From Gerris lacustris (lineage: Eukaryota > Arthropoda > Insecta > Hemiptera > Gerridae), in the NCBI GenBank assembly GCA_951217055.1, contig OX578285.1, positions 51,214,024 to 51,278,023 on the forward strand: a stretch of 64,000 bases of DNA, in the 5' to 3' direction. The notes below the pieces were generated by a model. That model did not search any database, was not told the origin of the DNA, and worked only from the letters and a program-made list of their open reading frames with translations. Shown piece after piece: positions 54,853-64,000 of this stretch (within the stretch, counting starts at the first letter, position 1; each line of letters opens with the position of its first letter). The position numbers and the translations under genes are program-made.

Positions 54853-55427
54853 ATCTACGATTGATACGAAATATAAACATTGTATCTCTGTTTAGATGCG
54901 TAGAAAGTGATTATTTACGTACTTCTATTCATTGCGCATGCACGTCTCATAGTTCTGAAGAATTCCTCTTCTCTACTACCCTAGGGCGGTAAAGAAGAGG
55001 AATTCTTCAGCTTTACGCACGATTAGCGAGTTTGTTTACATTTAACAAAACTAATTTGCTGTTCTTTTATTAAAGTAACTGTTTATATCGAGTTCTTAGT
55101 GAAAAATAATGAGTGAATTAAGTGACTTTGACGAAAATGTGAAGAATAATACTCTTCCAGAAATAATTAATTCGGCAAAAAATACAACTCAAGAATTAAT
55201 GCCATCTTTATCAAGAAAGAGATACGAACTTACATACAGCATGTTTATTTTTTTCTGTATTTATTATTTAAATTAAACAATCGTAGATAAAGTACGGTAC
55301 GCACTTCATGCGAAAACGGCACTTTGCATTGCTCGTGTGGTTTTACTACCCTCGCTGTCGCTCGGGTGCAACCTCCACACTCGCATGCAAAATGCTACTT
55401 TCCGCACTCGACGCGTAATGTACTATT
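54853..55427 (+). mobile_element. Family A element, most complete copy (copy 5)
   Basis: The order is ATCTACGATTGATACG, then GCGCATGCAC (54934-54943). Next comes a palindrome of about 56 bp (CTGAAGAATTCCTCTTC...GAAGAGGAATTCTTCAG, 54956-55011). GTTTGTTTACATTTAAC and a 55-codon ORF follow, then the 145-bp near-palindrome, ending CGCGTAATGTACTA. There are no terminal inverted repeats. TTTAAATATA...TTATAATTTTTTT flanks both sides and may be a duplication or local AT-rich repeat. Confidence 0.85.
55109..55276 (+). CDS. 55-codon leader ORF, Crypton-like N-terminus
   Basis: The ORF starts MSELSDFDENVKNN, continues LPEIINSAKNTTQELMPSLS and then RKRYELTYSMF, and runs out through a Phe/Tyr-rich tail to TAA. 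The segment LP.I...A..T...LMPSLSRKRYELTY resembles, from memory, the start of insect Crypton-type tyrosine-recombinase proteins (pattern LLP.KS..RYE..Y..F). The recombinase domain itself is absent, so it cannot be active. Copies 3 and 6 carry the same region (DENEEN..PPEIINS) with frameshifts or stops, so the frame was once coding. It could be a truncated remnant or an unrelated short protein. Confidence 0.45.
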   Translation: MSELSDFDENVKNNTLPEIINSAKNTTQELMPSLSRKRYELTYSMFIFFCIYYLN

Positions 55428-56019
55428 ATATTTAAATATAATATATTATAATTTTTTTTCGATGCTCTAGTTAAAAGTATCACTCCTAAGGCAGGAGCAG
55501 CTTATTATTTTTATTTTTTATTTGTAATATGATTCTGATCGATATATTTATGGTCTCCTATATCTGTGGTATATTTACAGTATTTTTTTTTTATTATAAT
55601 TATGTCTAGACTGACTGCAATACATAAATTAGTAATAAGTGAAGGTCCTTGTTAGTAGGAAACTACTGTTCGTGCTTTTATGAGATCTATTTTACATTAT
55701 TTGTCACGTTATTCTGAAACCATTTGCCGGCTCCTGTTTCAAATAACTGCTATTTAAAAAGTGAAAATGAATAATTAAGTGTAGAGTGTATCATATACTT
55801 ACAATTTCTTGACAACAGTCAATTATGATTTTTAGTTAAATCCATTTTTCTTAAGAATTTTCTGCACTAATACGCGTGGATTTATCATTTGTTATTGAGG
55901 AAAATATTTAATTCGGAGTTTTTACTCACAATTTTGTAATTATAACTGATAAAAAACATAAAGTAAAATGGATATATCATTTATGAATTTATATAATCGA
56001 GTAGTGTCCCGAAGAGGCA

Positions 56020-56740
56020 CCTCTTAAAGATTTGTTATTGTTAAGATAAGACAACCACATTTATTCCAATAAAAATAAATGTTTGTTTTGATTTGTAGGT
56101 CTTTAAATAGATAAATAACTTATCTAATAGTACATTACGCGTCTAGTGCAAAAAGTAGCATTTTGCAGGCGAGTGTGGTGTTTGCAGTGAGCGTTAGTGA
56201 GGGTAGTGAAACCACACGAGCAAAGCAAAATGCAGTTTTCGCACGAGTTGCGTACAGTACTTTATCTACGATTGTTGGATTTTAATAATAAATAAAGAAA
56301 AAAATATTTAATAAACTTCCTCTATGTAAAATCGTATTTCTCTTTTGATAAAGATAACATTAATTCATTAGTTGTATTTTATGACGAATTAATTATTTCG
56401 GGAGGCGTATTATTCTCCTCATTTATGTCATAATGACATAAATCAATCATTGTTTTTCACTAAAAACTAAATATAAACAGTTACTTTAATTAAACAAACA
56501 GCAAATTAGTTTTGTTAAATGTAAACAAACTCGCTTAAGGTGAAGAATTCTTCTTTTTTTTTCTAGGGCGGAAAAAAGAGGAATTCTTCAGAACTATGAG
56601 ACGCGCATGCGCAATGAATACAAGTACGTAAAGAATCACTTTCTACGCATCTAAACAGAGATAAAATGTTTATATTTCGTATCAACTGTAGATAAATTAA
56701 TTTGCTTAGTTTTTCTTTCTTTTCTAATTATAAAATTCAC
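56020..56740 (-). repeat. Family W repeat split by family A (copy 4)
   Basis: The left part (56020-56127) ends AATAACTTATCTAA and the right part (56697-56740) resumes AAATTAATTTGCTTAG. Joined, they match uninterrupted W at 39128-39165. Confidence 0.8.
56128..56696 (-). mobile_element. Family A element (copy 6)
   Basis: It runs from TAGTACATTACGCG to ACTGTAGAT and contains every block of copy 5 in reverse orientation, with GCGCATGCGC at 56603-56612. The leader ORF keeps an ATG (MIDLCHYDINEENN..PPEIINSS) but then has a stop. Its insertion into W with at most a 2-base duplication fixes the element's boundaries. Confidence 0.88.
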
Positions 56741-57640
56741 GGACTTAATGGCTCGTATAATATAAAAGAACGAGTAACTCGCTTTTTATAATTGTTAACA
56801 GAAAACGAGAAATAACATGGGGTATAGTTTGTGAACGCAAAATTGCGAAAAAAGAAAGAAATTAATGTTGCGACAGGTAGTTGCGTCGGGGGTGTTTCTC
56901 ATACAATTATTCGATTGTGACTGTTTTTGTGTGCAAGGATTACGTTATAATAATATGGTTAATAGGTTGAGGCTGCGCTCTATTAAGCCAGACATGGGGC
57001 ATGTTCCTTTTCAATGTGTTGAAGCCAACACTCGGAGCAATACCGCCCAACATTTTCTTCTCTAACTAACGCCCACCGTAAATTCATAAATAAACCTTCG
57101 TGTTTTCATTTCATTTCCTTTTTGTATCACACCATTAAAAATACAAAACAATAGTTTTGTATATAAATTAAAACAAATGTCGAAACTATTTCCATACATG
57201 TCTCTTTGGGGTTAGAATAAAATATCGTAGTGAGAGAAAACGATATTCTAATTAAATTATTTTTTTCCGTGGTAGGCTGTGAAATAGTAATTTTAGAGCC
57301 TAAAAAACATAGCTAAAATCCATTTTTTCATTACGTGGACTTAAAAAATCTTTTCATTACTCCTAGCTGTAAAGAAAAAATCTTTTACGTCCTAGGAACT
57401 AAAAGATTTTTATTTTCCGGCGGGTAGTTGTCAAAACTTCCGTTAGTACCGCTGCAGTCTTTGTAGAAATGCTTCTAGTACGATTAAAATCCGCTAGATG
57501 TCAATGCGTTTTATTTATCTTTTCTTATAGTGTAACCTCTTTTTAAAGTTTCTTTTTTTAAGCCTTAAGTATGTACTAATATTTGTTATTATTATATATT
57601 GATTAGTGATTAATATTTAATGTTTTTTCATTGTCTGCTA
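56741..57640. other. AT-rich sequence, no identified gene
   Basis: The 66-codon frame 56865-57065 has no recognisable domain. Repeated AAAAAATCTTTT(C/A) words occur near 57340-57410. Nothing further is supported. Confidence 0.3.
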
Positions 57641-57666
57641 CCTCGGAAAAAATAGCATATGCTACG

Positions 57667-57767
57667 CGACTGTGAAGTGTTTTTTCTTTACCTTGGCAAT
57701 ATTTACTGTCTCGCTTCGCTCGACAGTAAATGTAATTGCCGCGGTAAAGAAAAACTCACTTCACAGC
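57667..57767. repeat. Long near-perfect hairpin, arms of about 45 bp
   Basis: CTGTGAAGTGTTTTTTC and TTTACCTTGGCAATATTTAC face GTAAATGTAATTGCCGCGGT and AAAGAAAAACTCACTTCACAG. The central sequence is GTCTCGCTTCGCTCGAC. Confidence 0.85.
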
Positions 57768-57837
57768 CTAGTAACATAATATACTATTAACATTTGAAGA
57801 AACAAGAATTGATTTTTTTTTACTTTCTTATATAAAC

Positions 57838-58515
57838 AGAGAGTATTGTGATGGCACGAAAATTGGAGGTCCCCTGAGTCATAAAAATGGTTTTTACAAA
57901 AATGTCTGTCTGTCGTATGTCGTCTGTGTAGGCGCGTTGAGTATAAACTACTGGGCTGATTTTGACTAAATTTGGCATACATATTCAGAAAAATCATACC
58001 CCGAGGTGAAGTCAAGAAATGGATTTTAGCTTCAAATTTGGGGGCTCTACCCCGAAAAACTCTAAAAACACGTGAAAAATAAAATTAGTTCTTGAAAGCG
58101 GTTCTGACGTTTTTGATTAAAAAAATTCTATGTAAAAATAAATGTAGAAAACAAAAATCTAAAATTGTTAAATGTAGGCATTTAAATACGAATCTAACGA
58201 AATAAGCCGTTTTCCCAGGGAAAAAATCTAGTTCCTGAGAAAAATAGCTTTAAATGGTGAAGGAGAGTGGCCGGGTTCGATTCCCCACCGAGAAGTCATT
58301 TTTATGATAAATTTAATTTTTGTGATAAATTTACGAAAACTCGAAAACTAATAAATGGAAAATACAGAGCTAAGTAATAATGAACTCTTATAGTTTAACG
58401 GATTAACACCTGTGGAGGTCCCCTGAGTCCAAAAAAGTGGTTTTTACAAAAATGCCACGTTCTGAAAATGCCATGTTCTGTCTGAGTTGTCTCGTACCGA
58501 TTTTTTGTTTTTACG
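57838..58515 (+). repeat. Family D repeat (copy 4)
   Basis: It starts GAGAGTATTGTGATGGC, includes ATTTGGCATACATATTCAG and the box-B-like GGTTCGATTCCCCACCGAG, and ends near GCTAAGTAATAATGAAC. GGAGGTCCCCTGAGTC appears twice (57868 and 58411), showing a partial second unit. The minus-strand frame 57761-58015 is a shadow. Confidence 0.82.
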
Positions 58516-58759
58516 TATCCACTTATCAATATTAAGTATTCTTCGTTAGGTATTTGAATTGTTTACTGTATAGCTGTTTGTTACATAATTAAATATTTTT
58601 AAGCTTACTTATTGCAAATGATCTTTAGTTTATGACTATCATAATTGGCTACTGTAACCTATTAGCCGTAATTTGTGCGTTGTATGTAGTTTCATAAATG
58701 TAAGTGGATAATGGTTAATCCGCGGAATAACATAGGTTTAAAAATGTCTAACTTTCTTG

Positions 58760-59110
58760 TATACTCGTGGTGCGTACACTATTTTATCGCCCAACACATG
58801 TAAACTAATTACAAAACACGTTAACTATTTTGCCGTAATCTTCAAAAACAATAAGTGCATATTAAGTTTAAATCAGTACCAAAACAAACTGCAGTTATAA
58901 AAATATTGATCGTTTACAAATTGAACAGCCGACGCTGAGAACTACTAGCGCTTCTTGCTCGCCGCGGCCCGGCCAGGAAGCGGCCGCTTCTCGAACTACT
59001 ACTCGCCCTGTAAAGAAAAAGCATGCAGTTTTACAGGCCCCTGGGCTGTAAAATGAAACTTTACCGGCCGCTCAGGATAGGAATGTTTACAAGTGGAGGG
59101 CGATAAAAAC
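58760..59110 (-). repeat. Family N repeat (copy 2) with a GC-rich insertion
   Basis: It matches 41695-42000 in reverse orientation through AACTGCAGTTATAAAAATAT, CGCTGAGAACTACTAGCG and TGTTTACAAGTGGAGGGCGA. A GC-rich segment (58951-59005) is absent from copy 1. The frame 58999-59205 is not a gene. Confidence 0.78.
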
Positions 59111-59885
59111 ATAAAAGCAACGTTCCTGGGTTTTTTCCTATACATTAATCTATAACAACCGAATGAAGGAATTATTGTTATAGGTTTGTAAAAACATAAA
59201 AGCATGTTTCTGGGTTTTACCTCTACATCAGTTTATGGTTTTATTTTCATATTAATTTATATTAAAATAGTTTTATTACAACTTATGTAACCTTGAACAA
59301 GTTTTGCTCCAGTTTAATTTTACTAATGGAGACAAGAGTTCATGGAAACAAGTTATGTTACGGGATCTAGTGGTACGTGTTACACATTAGCAACAAGTCT
59401 TTTGTAGGTTATTCGAGTCGATATTTGCATTTCGATTCTACCGACACTGTAGCTCATACTAATCAGGTTTTTTGAACCTTTACAGTATGGGTTAGTGGTT
59501 TAGTATTTCATTTGTATTATCTACTTCTAAATCGAACTATTTTGTATTCTTAATCCCTTGAGAAATACATTTTAATGTATTTTAAATGCGCCATATTGTA
59601 CAGCTAACCAATACATCTGTTACAGTTACAAAGCTAAAACAAAAGATATATCAATTTTCTCCATTTCATGGATAAACATTGAATCATGGGTATGTTTTTT
59701 GGGCATTGAATCCACTTATCAACATTTTAATGTTTTTCCATGAGGTGGAAAAAATCAGTATATATTTGTCTAATTGATTATAGATGGATCTTGTGAAATT
59801 ATAAAGCATTAATCCATTTTGATTACCATTTGGTCCGCTAGCAGCTCTCATATCATTTTATATAAAATTTAGAACCCCTATCGGC
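59111..59885. other. AT-rich sequence, no feature seen
   Basis: Apart from a short local duplication (ACATAAAAGCA..GTT.CTGGGTTTT at 59109 and 59193), nothing is recognised. Confidence 0.35.
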
Positions 59886-59889
59886 AAAA

Positions 59890-60160
59890 TATAATACTAC
59901 AATGAATACAAGTAAAAAACCAATCTACCTCCTATTATTCTAACTTCTTGGCACGATATTCAAGAGCGTCACATTTTGCATGCCATTTATTGAAACTTCA
60001 ACCCACCCATCGTCAAAATATTGTACTATAAATGAAAACCTATCGACCTCCTGTTAAATCCTAACTTCCTGGCACGATGTTTAAAAGCGTCTCATTTTTC
60101 ATATCATTTTTTGCCAGACGGAAATTTCTTCTATACCCCAGAGCTAAAATATATCTGTGT
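59890..60160 (+). repeat. Family O repeat, two adjacent copies
   Basis: CTACCTCCTATTATTCTAAC and GACCTCCTGTTAAATCCTAA, each followed by CTTC(T/C)TGGCACGAT, mark two units about 120 bp apart. Both match 42615-42800. Confidence 0.72.
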
Positions 60161-60164
60161 TAAA

Positions 60165-60885
60165 ATACTAATTTGAGATTATCACTTTTATTTATCAGGC
60201 CTTTTTGGGAAAATATAAATTTTTCTTTTGTTCTTTATCACGTAATTTTAATGTTATCACTTAAAATCCAATAATGTCAACTATTAGAGTTCTTCATGAT
60301 AAACTAAATAAAGACCTTTTCCTAAACTAAATAAAGACCATTTCCCATTATATTATACACATGAGCAAGCATTTAACATTAGCTTTTAATTAGTTTTTCC
60401 AAAACATCATAAATTACCACCCACTACTTAGACATTACATGTGGTAGATATGCAATCTACCACATCTTTTTAATTAAAGGATCGCAGAAAGACCTTGAGT
60501 ACTAAAATTATTATCATTTGTTTCTATGTAGTGACACCTACGCGTCGAGTTCTTGAACCTCGAACTCCTACAAGAGAGAGACCATAATGTCTAATGTGTA
60601 TTGGATCTTTACCGTAGTATATATAGCCGTTTTGCAGTAATAAATTATTGGAAGAGGGTAGTAAAAACATACCGAGAATAGCATTACTACCACTAACAGG
60701 ATCAATTTTATTATGCGGCGATGTCGATGTTTTATTTAATCTACAACAAGGATCAGACTAATTCCTCGTTTAAAATTATTCCTATTCTTTTGTTATAACG
60801 AAATTAAATTTTCTAACTTCTATTAGTACTAGAGAAAACCAGATGAAATGAAACCATTCGAACGACCCTCGCATTTAGATTTTTT
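60165..60885. other. AT-rich sequence, no feature seen
   Basis: There is a short direct duplication (ACTAAATAAAGACC, about 60303 and 60327) and an inverted CTACCACAT/ATGTGGTAG near 60440-60465. No gene is seen. Confidence 0.3.
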
Positions 60886-60887
60886 GA

Positions 60888-61319
60888 AGTGAAACTTGTT
60901 TAAGGCACGGTACAGTAAGTTGGCTTGGATGAAACGAAATTGCATGTAACGAAGTTTGTGTTTCGAGATTCGTCTAAGTGAAAGATTTTATTACTGGTAA
61001 ATCAACCGCCGGCTTAAGTCGGCAGTTGATTTACCTGTAAAAAATCTTTCACTTCGACGAGTCTCGATCCACCAACCTTTGATTCAGCAGGCACAAGTGC
61101 TAACCATTGCACCACGGAGGTAGATGATTTTTCAACACACAGAATTTGTTTATAAGCGTAATAATATATAAATTGTAATAATATAATATTTAAAAATGTT
61201 GTTTTCATGTTTTTTCATCATTATTCGCTAAAATGTTATGAAAATATTTTATTTTCCAAGAGAGAAATGCAAAGAGAGAAATGCATAATATCAACGGTTT
61301 CTAGAGCTTAAGTTTCACT
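60888..61319 (-). mobile_element. Family V MITE with tRNA-like core (copy 2)
   Basis: The ends AGTGAAACTT and AAGTTTCACT are inverted. A hairpin GTGAAAGATTTT.../AAAATCTTTCAC spans 60979-61051. On the minus strand (about 61060-61125) a tRNA-Gln-like stretch carries box A GTGGTGCAATGGTTAGCAC, TGCTGAATC where the anticodon loop would be, and a box-B-like GGTGGATCGAGAC. The frame 61014-61208 is a shadow. Confidence 0.75.
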
Positions 61320-62610
61320 TAGAGTCTCACACATATTTTTCCCCGGTTCAAACAAACATTTCACCAACTATACTCACTCTATGTCTAAACAATAATTATT
61401 CATTCATATGGTATAAAAAATAAATTATATACCAATAAAAAGAAGGGATTCGGTAACGCGAACTTTCAATTACCAGAATTGCTGAAACGGTTTGGAATCT
61501 TAAAGTCACTGTATAATTCTCAAAACCCCAAAATAAAATACTAGTTCCGAATTATTATTCTCTGTTGCTTATGCAAATTTATAATCGTAAATATATATTG
61601 GTACTTAAATAACTCAGGTATATCGGTTACAACCAACATGTTTTATAACATTATAAAAAAGGGTTGACTTTTTTTTGGGGTAGATTACCGATTGTTTTGT
61701 ATATTATGGTTGGTTACCCCATAATTATTTATTAAAATACAAGAAACTTTACTTTACTTTGTGAGTTACCGTTGAAAGGTGTCTCACGAACAACGAATTA
61801 ATATCTTTTTAAAGTTTCTTTTTCCTTTAATGCTCTGATACTTTCCTTCTTTGTTTCTGTGAAATACTGTCTTGATCACGGACGTATGTGTTTTATAAAT
61901 ATCGAACCTTGAACCTTAGAGCATTCTGAAATGGAACTGACAAGGTCACTACGATTTGTTTCCCAATCATAGCGAATGAGTCAGATGTACTTATATAATG
62001 AATGACCGCTCCACAAGCAGTAAATCATTGTTATGTCCAGTTACAGTGATTCATTAAAATTTTAAAACATAAAGCCACCGAGCGGCATAAATCTAACTTA
62101 ATTTTAAATAACGTCAATTGGTAGTTTCACTTTGAAAACGATAGATATCAATTTGTTCTGTCGTTAGAAAGTGAACAAGTGTATAGAGTTTGTCTTTCGA
62201 AAATGTTTACAATAGATTATTAAAACCATAATTTCTCTCTATTTCTCAGCTATTTCTAATCATTTATATGGGTCAGATTTACAACAGCTGGATTTTAAGT
62301 GATATAATATGACTAGAATGTAGTTTAAAAGTTTAATCAGATTCTTTTGCTGCCATTCAAAGTAATATTGACAATTATTAGTTATTTCTCATGGTCAAGA
62401 AGTAGAGATGGTAAACCGATACAAATATTCGGGTGTGGTTCTTAACCGCTAAACTATGGTGTCAGCAGCACCTAACACACAACGATCACCTTAAGTCATC
62501 AACACGTAAAGTCACAACGGCAAAACAAGGCCAACATTTAATTTGGGCAACTTTTATTGCAAACCAGAAGGAACCTCTTGGTGCAAAATTATTGAATTTT
62601 TTTATTAGAA
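61320..62610. other. AT-rich sequence, no feature seen
   Basis: No gene or repeat recognised. The frame 62433-62672 runs into the family D copy and is not supported. Confidence 0.3.
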
Positions 62611-62611
62611 T

Positions 62612-63095
62612 GTATAAAAATAATTTCTCCTCGGTGGAGAATCGAACCAGGTCTCTCTCCGTCCGTGTTTAAAGCTTTTTTCTCAGGAACTATGTTTTTC
62701 CGGGAAAACGGCTTATATCGGTAGATTTGTATTTAAATTGACTACATTTTATTTTAAAATTTTTTTAATCAAAATCGGTTCCGACCGTCTTCGAAGGAAT
62801 TTTTTTTTTTTTTTTTCACATTTTTTTAAAGTTTATGGAGGGTAGCACCCGCAAATTTGGAGCTAAAATTAATTTCTCGATTTCGCCTCGAAGTATGAAT
62901 TTTGTGATCATGTATGCCAAATTTCGTCAAAATCGGCCCAGTAGTTTAGGCTCCAGGCGTCTGCCCAGACAGACGACAGACGACAGACAGACAGTTTTTA
63001 AAAACTACCTTTTTGGACCTCAAAACGTAGTTCCATCAAAATCTCAAAATGAAATTTTCACGCCATCACAATACTTTCTCTTTATATGAGATAGT
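62612..63095 (-). repeat. Family D repeat (copy 5)
   Basis: TTTCTCCTCGGTGGAGAATC, GCCAAATTTCGTCAAAATCG and CGACAGACGACAGACAGACA (plus strand) match the reverse complement of copies 3 and 4. The frame 62835-63089 is a shadow. Confidence 0.8.
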
Positions 63096-63099
63096 TAAA

Positions 63100-64000
63100 A
63101 TAAATAAATAATCATTTAAAATAACGCAATGTTAATTTAATATTTTTAAAAATGGCAATGGTTACACAAATTACATCTAAAATATCATCGAATTCTGTTC
63201 AATTATGAAAGTATGGGTTTTTGAAACACTTGTTTATAAGTGGTTGAAATATTTTTTTTTCTTAATCCTTTTAAAACCAAAAAAACGCATAAGGAGAACG
63301 ATATGGGAGTTATAAAAATATTATATAATAGGACATAATATGGTTGGATTTCTACCAGTTTGATTCCGGTTTAGGGTGGGTTTAGCTTAGTCCGACCACA
63401 AGGAAACTCCTTAGTCCGACACCGAGACTTCTTAACCCTCTGTTTCACAATCCGGCTATATAGGTCTCACCGATCGGGCACTTGACTCACTCTTAACCTC
63501 AGCTTCTACCCTTTGCAACTATTTACCAATACCTTACTTCAAATACCAGGAAAAACTTAGATTTCAAGCAACTTATAAAAGCACCTTTATATTTTGTGAC
63601 TTGTTTGAGGCTAGGAGTTAACTAATTGACGAGAAATCCATGTAACTGGATGTTTAACAATTAGTTTTTTGATTAAAAATGTTTAAACTTGTGAATCTAC
63701 AATGAGTAAATTGTACAGAAAATGTTGCTTTACGTCGTTCATCGATTCAAAAGCGTATAGTGCAATAGAAAAAGGAGTTTTAAAGATAATTGAATCATAA
63801 ACGTAATAATTAAACGAATAATTATATTAAGGTGTGTTGCTATAATACATGTTTCTTTACTATTTCTTGAAAATAAAAGTGACTGACATCTAGCGGAGGA
63901 ATAATAAACTATAAGAAGAAATAATTATAGAATTAAATTAACCGTCGAAGACAATAATCTTTCTTCAAAATCTTTTCTTCATATATTCGGTTTTTTTTTT
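63100..64000. other. AT-rich sequence, no identified feature
   Basis: A 59-codon open stretch ends near 63620 (SQSGYIGLTDRALDSLLTSA ... ATYKSTFIFCDLFEARS) in a less AT-rich patch. It has no recognisable domain. The remainder is AT-rich. Confidence 0.25.

Noticed and set aside
57838..63095. ORFs reading AKFRQNRPSSLGSRRL-like protein in family D copies
   Set aside because: The same strings appear on shadow strands of a dispersed non-coding repeat and are interrupted in each copy.

Overview
The window looks like AT-rich nuclear DNA of an insect. It has spliced genes with GT-AG introns, very long (TA)n microsatellites, many short inverted-repeat transposons, tRNA-derived repeats, Jockey-type LINE ends, and one gene resembling an insect secreted-protein family. 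I see no bacterial operons, CRISPR array or rRNA. The insect order cannot be told from the sequence alone.

Layout. 0-9.2 kb: almost entirely repeats. These are foldback elements, a pogo-like MITE (2171-2628), an element with inverted 44-bp arrays, a hAT-like composite (7435-8607) holding older repeats, and a second pogo-like MITE. A possible decayed coding stretch lies at 5.7-6.1 kb. 9.2-11.06 kb: AT-rich 3' flank or UTR. 11.06-19.84 kb, minus strand: the one gene I can assemble. Its six coding exons join with matching splice phases into about 910 codons, from a signal-peptide start to a stop. The protein is Thr/Ser/Pro-rich with recurring YITVTST-like blocks, resembling insect DUF4758-type secreted proteins. 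Its introns hold MITEs, a direct duplication, a LINE end and an inverted pair of repeats around exons 4-5. 19.9-64 kb: no complete host gene recognised. This part is a mosaic of transposon relics, tandem arrays and AT-rich unique sequence.

The repeats show a readable insertion history. Family A carries, in one copy, a 55-codon ORF resembling the N-terminus of Crypton-type tyrosine-recombinase proteins, downstream of a palindromic hairpin and a GCGCATGCGC-like site. One A copy is split by a 1.9-kb element with 30-bp TIRs and a 4-bp ATTA duplication. Another A copy sits inside repeat W, and family H sits inside repeat D. A 5'-truncated Jockey LINE with poly(A) and a 12-bp duplication sits inside foldback L. 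A 1.1-kb hAT-type element has a perfect 8-bp duplication. A 1.76-kb element with inverted ends holds a broken transposase C-terminus.

Four otherwise different repeats share a small motif, (C/T)TGAxGA-N-stem-loop-GAAA. The stem sequence differs but pairing is kept, which recalls a hammerhead ribozyme core. Family assignments rest on recognition from memory; no database search was possible.
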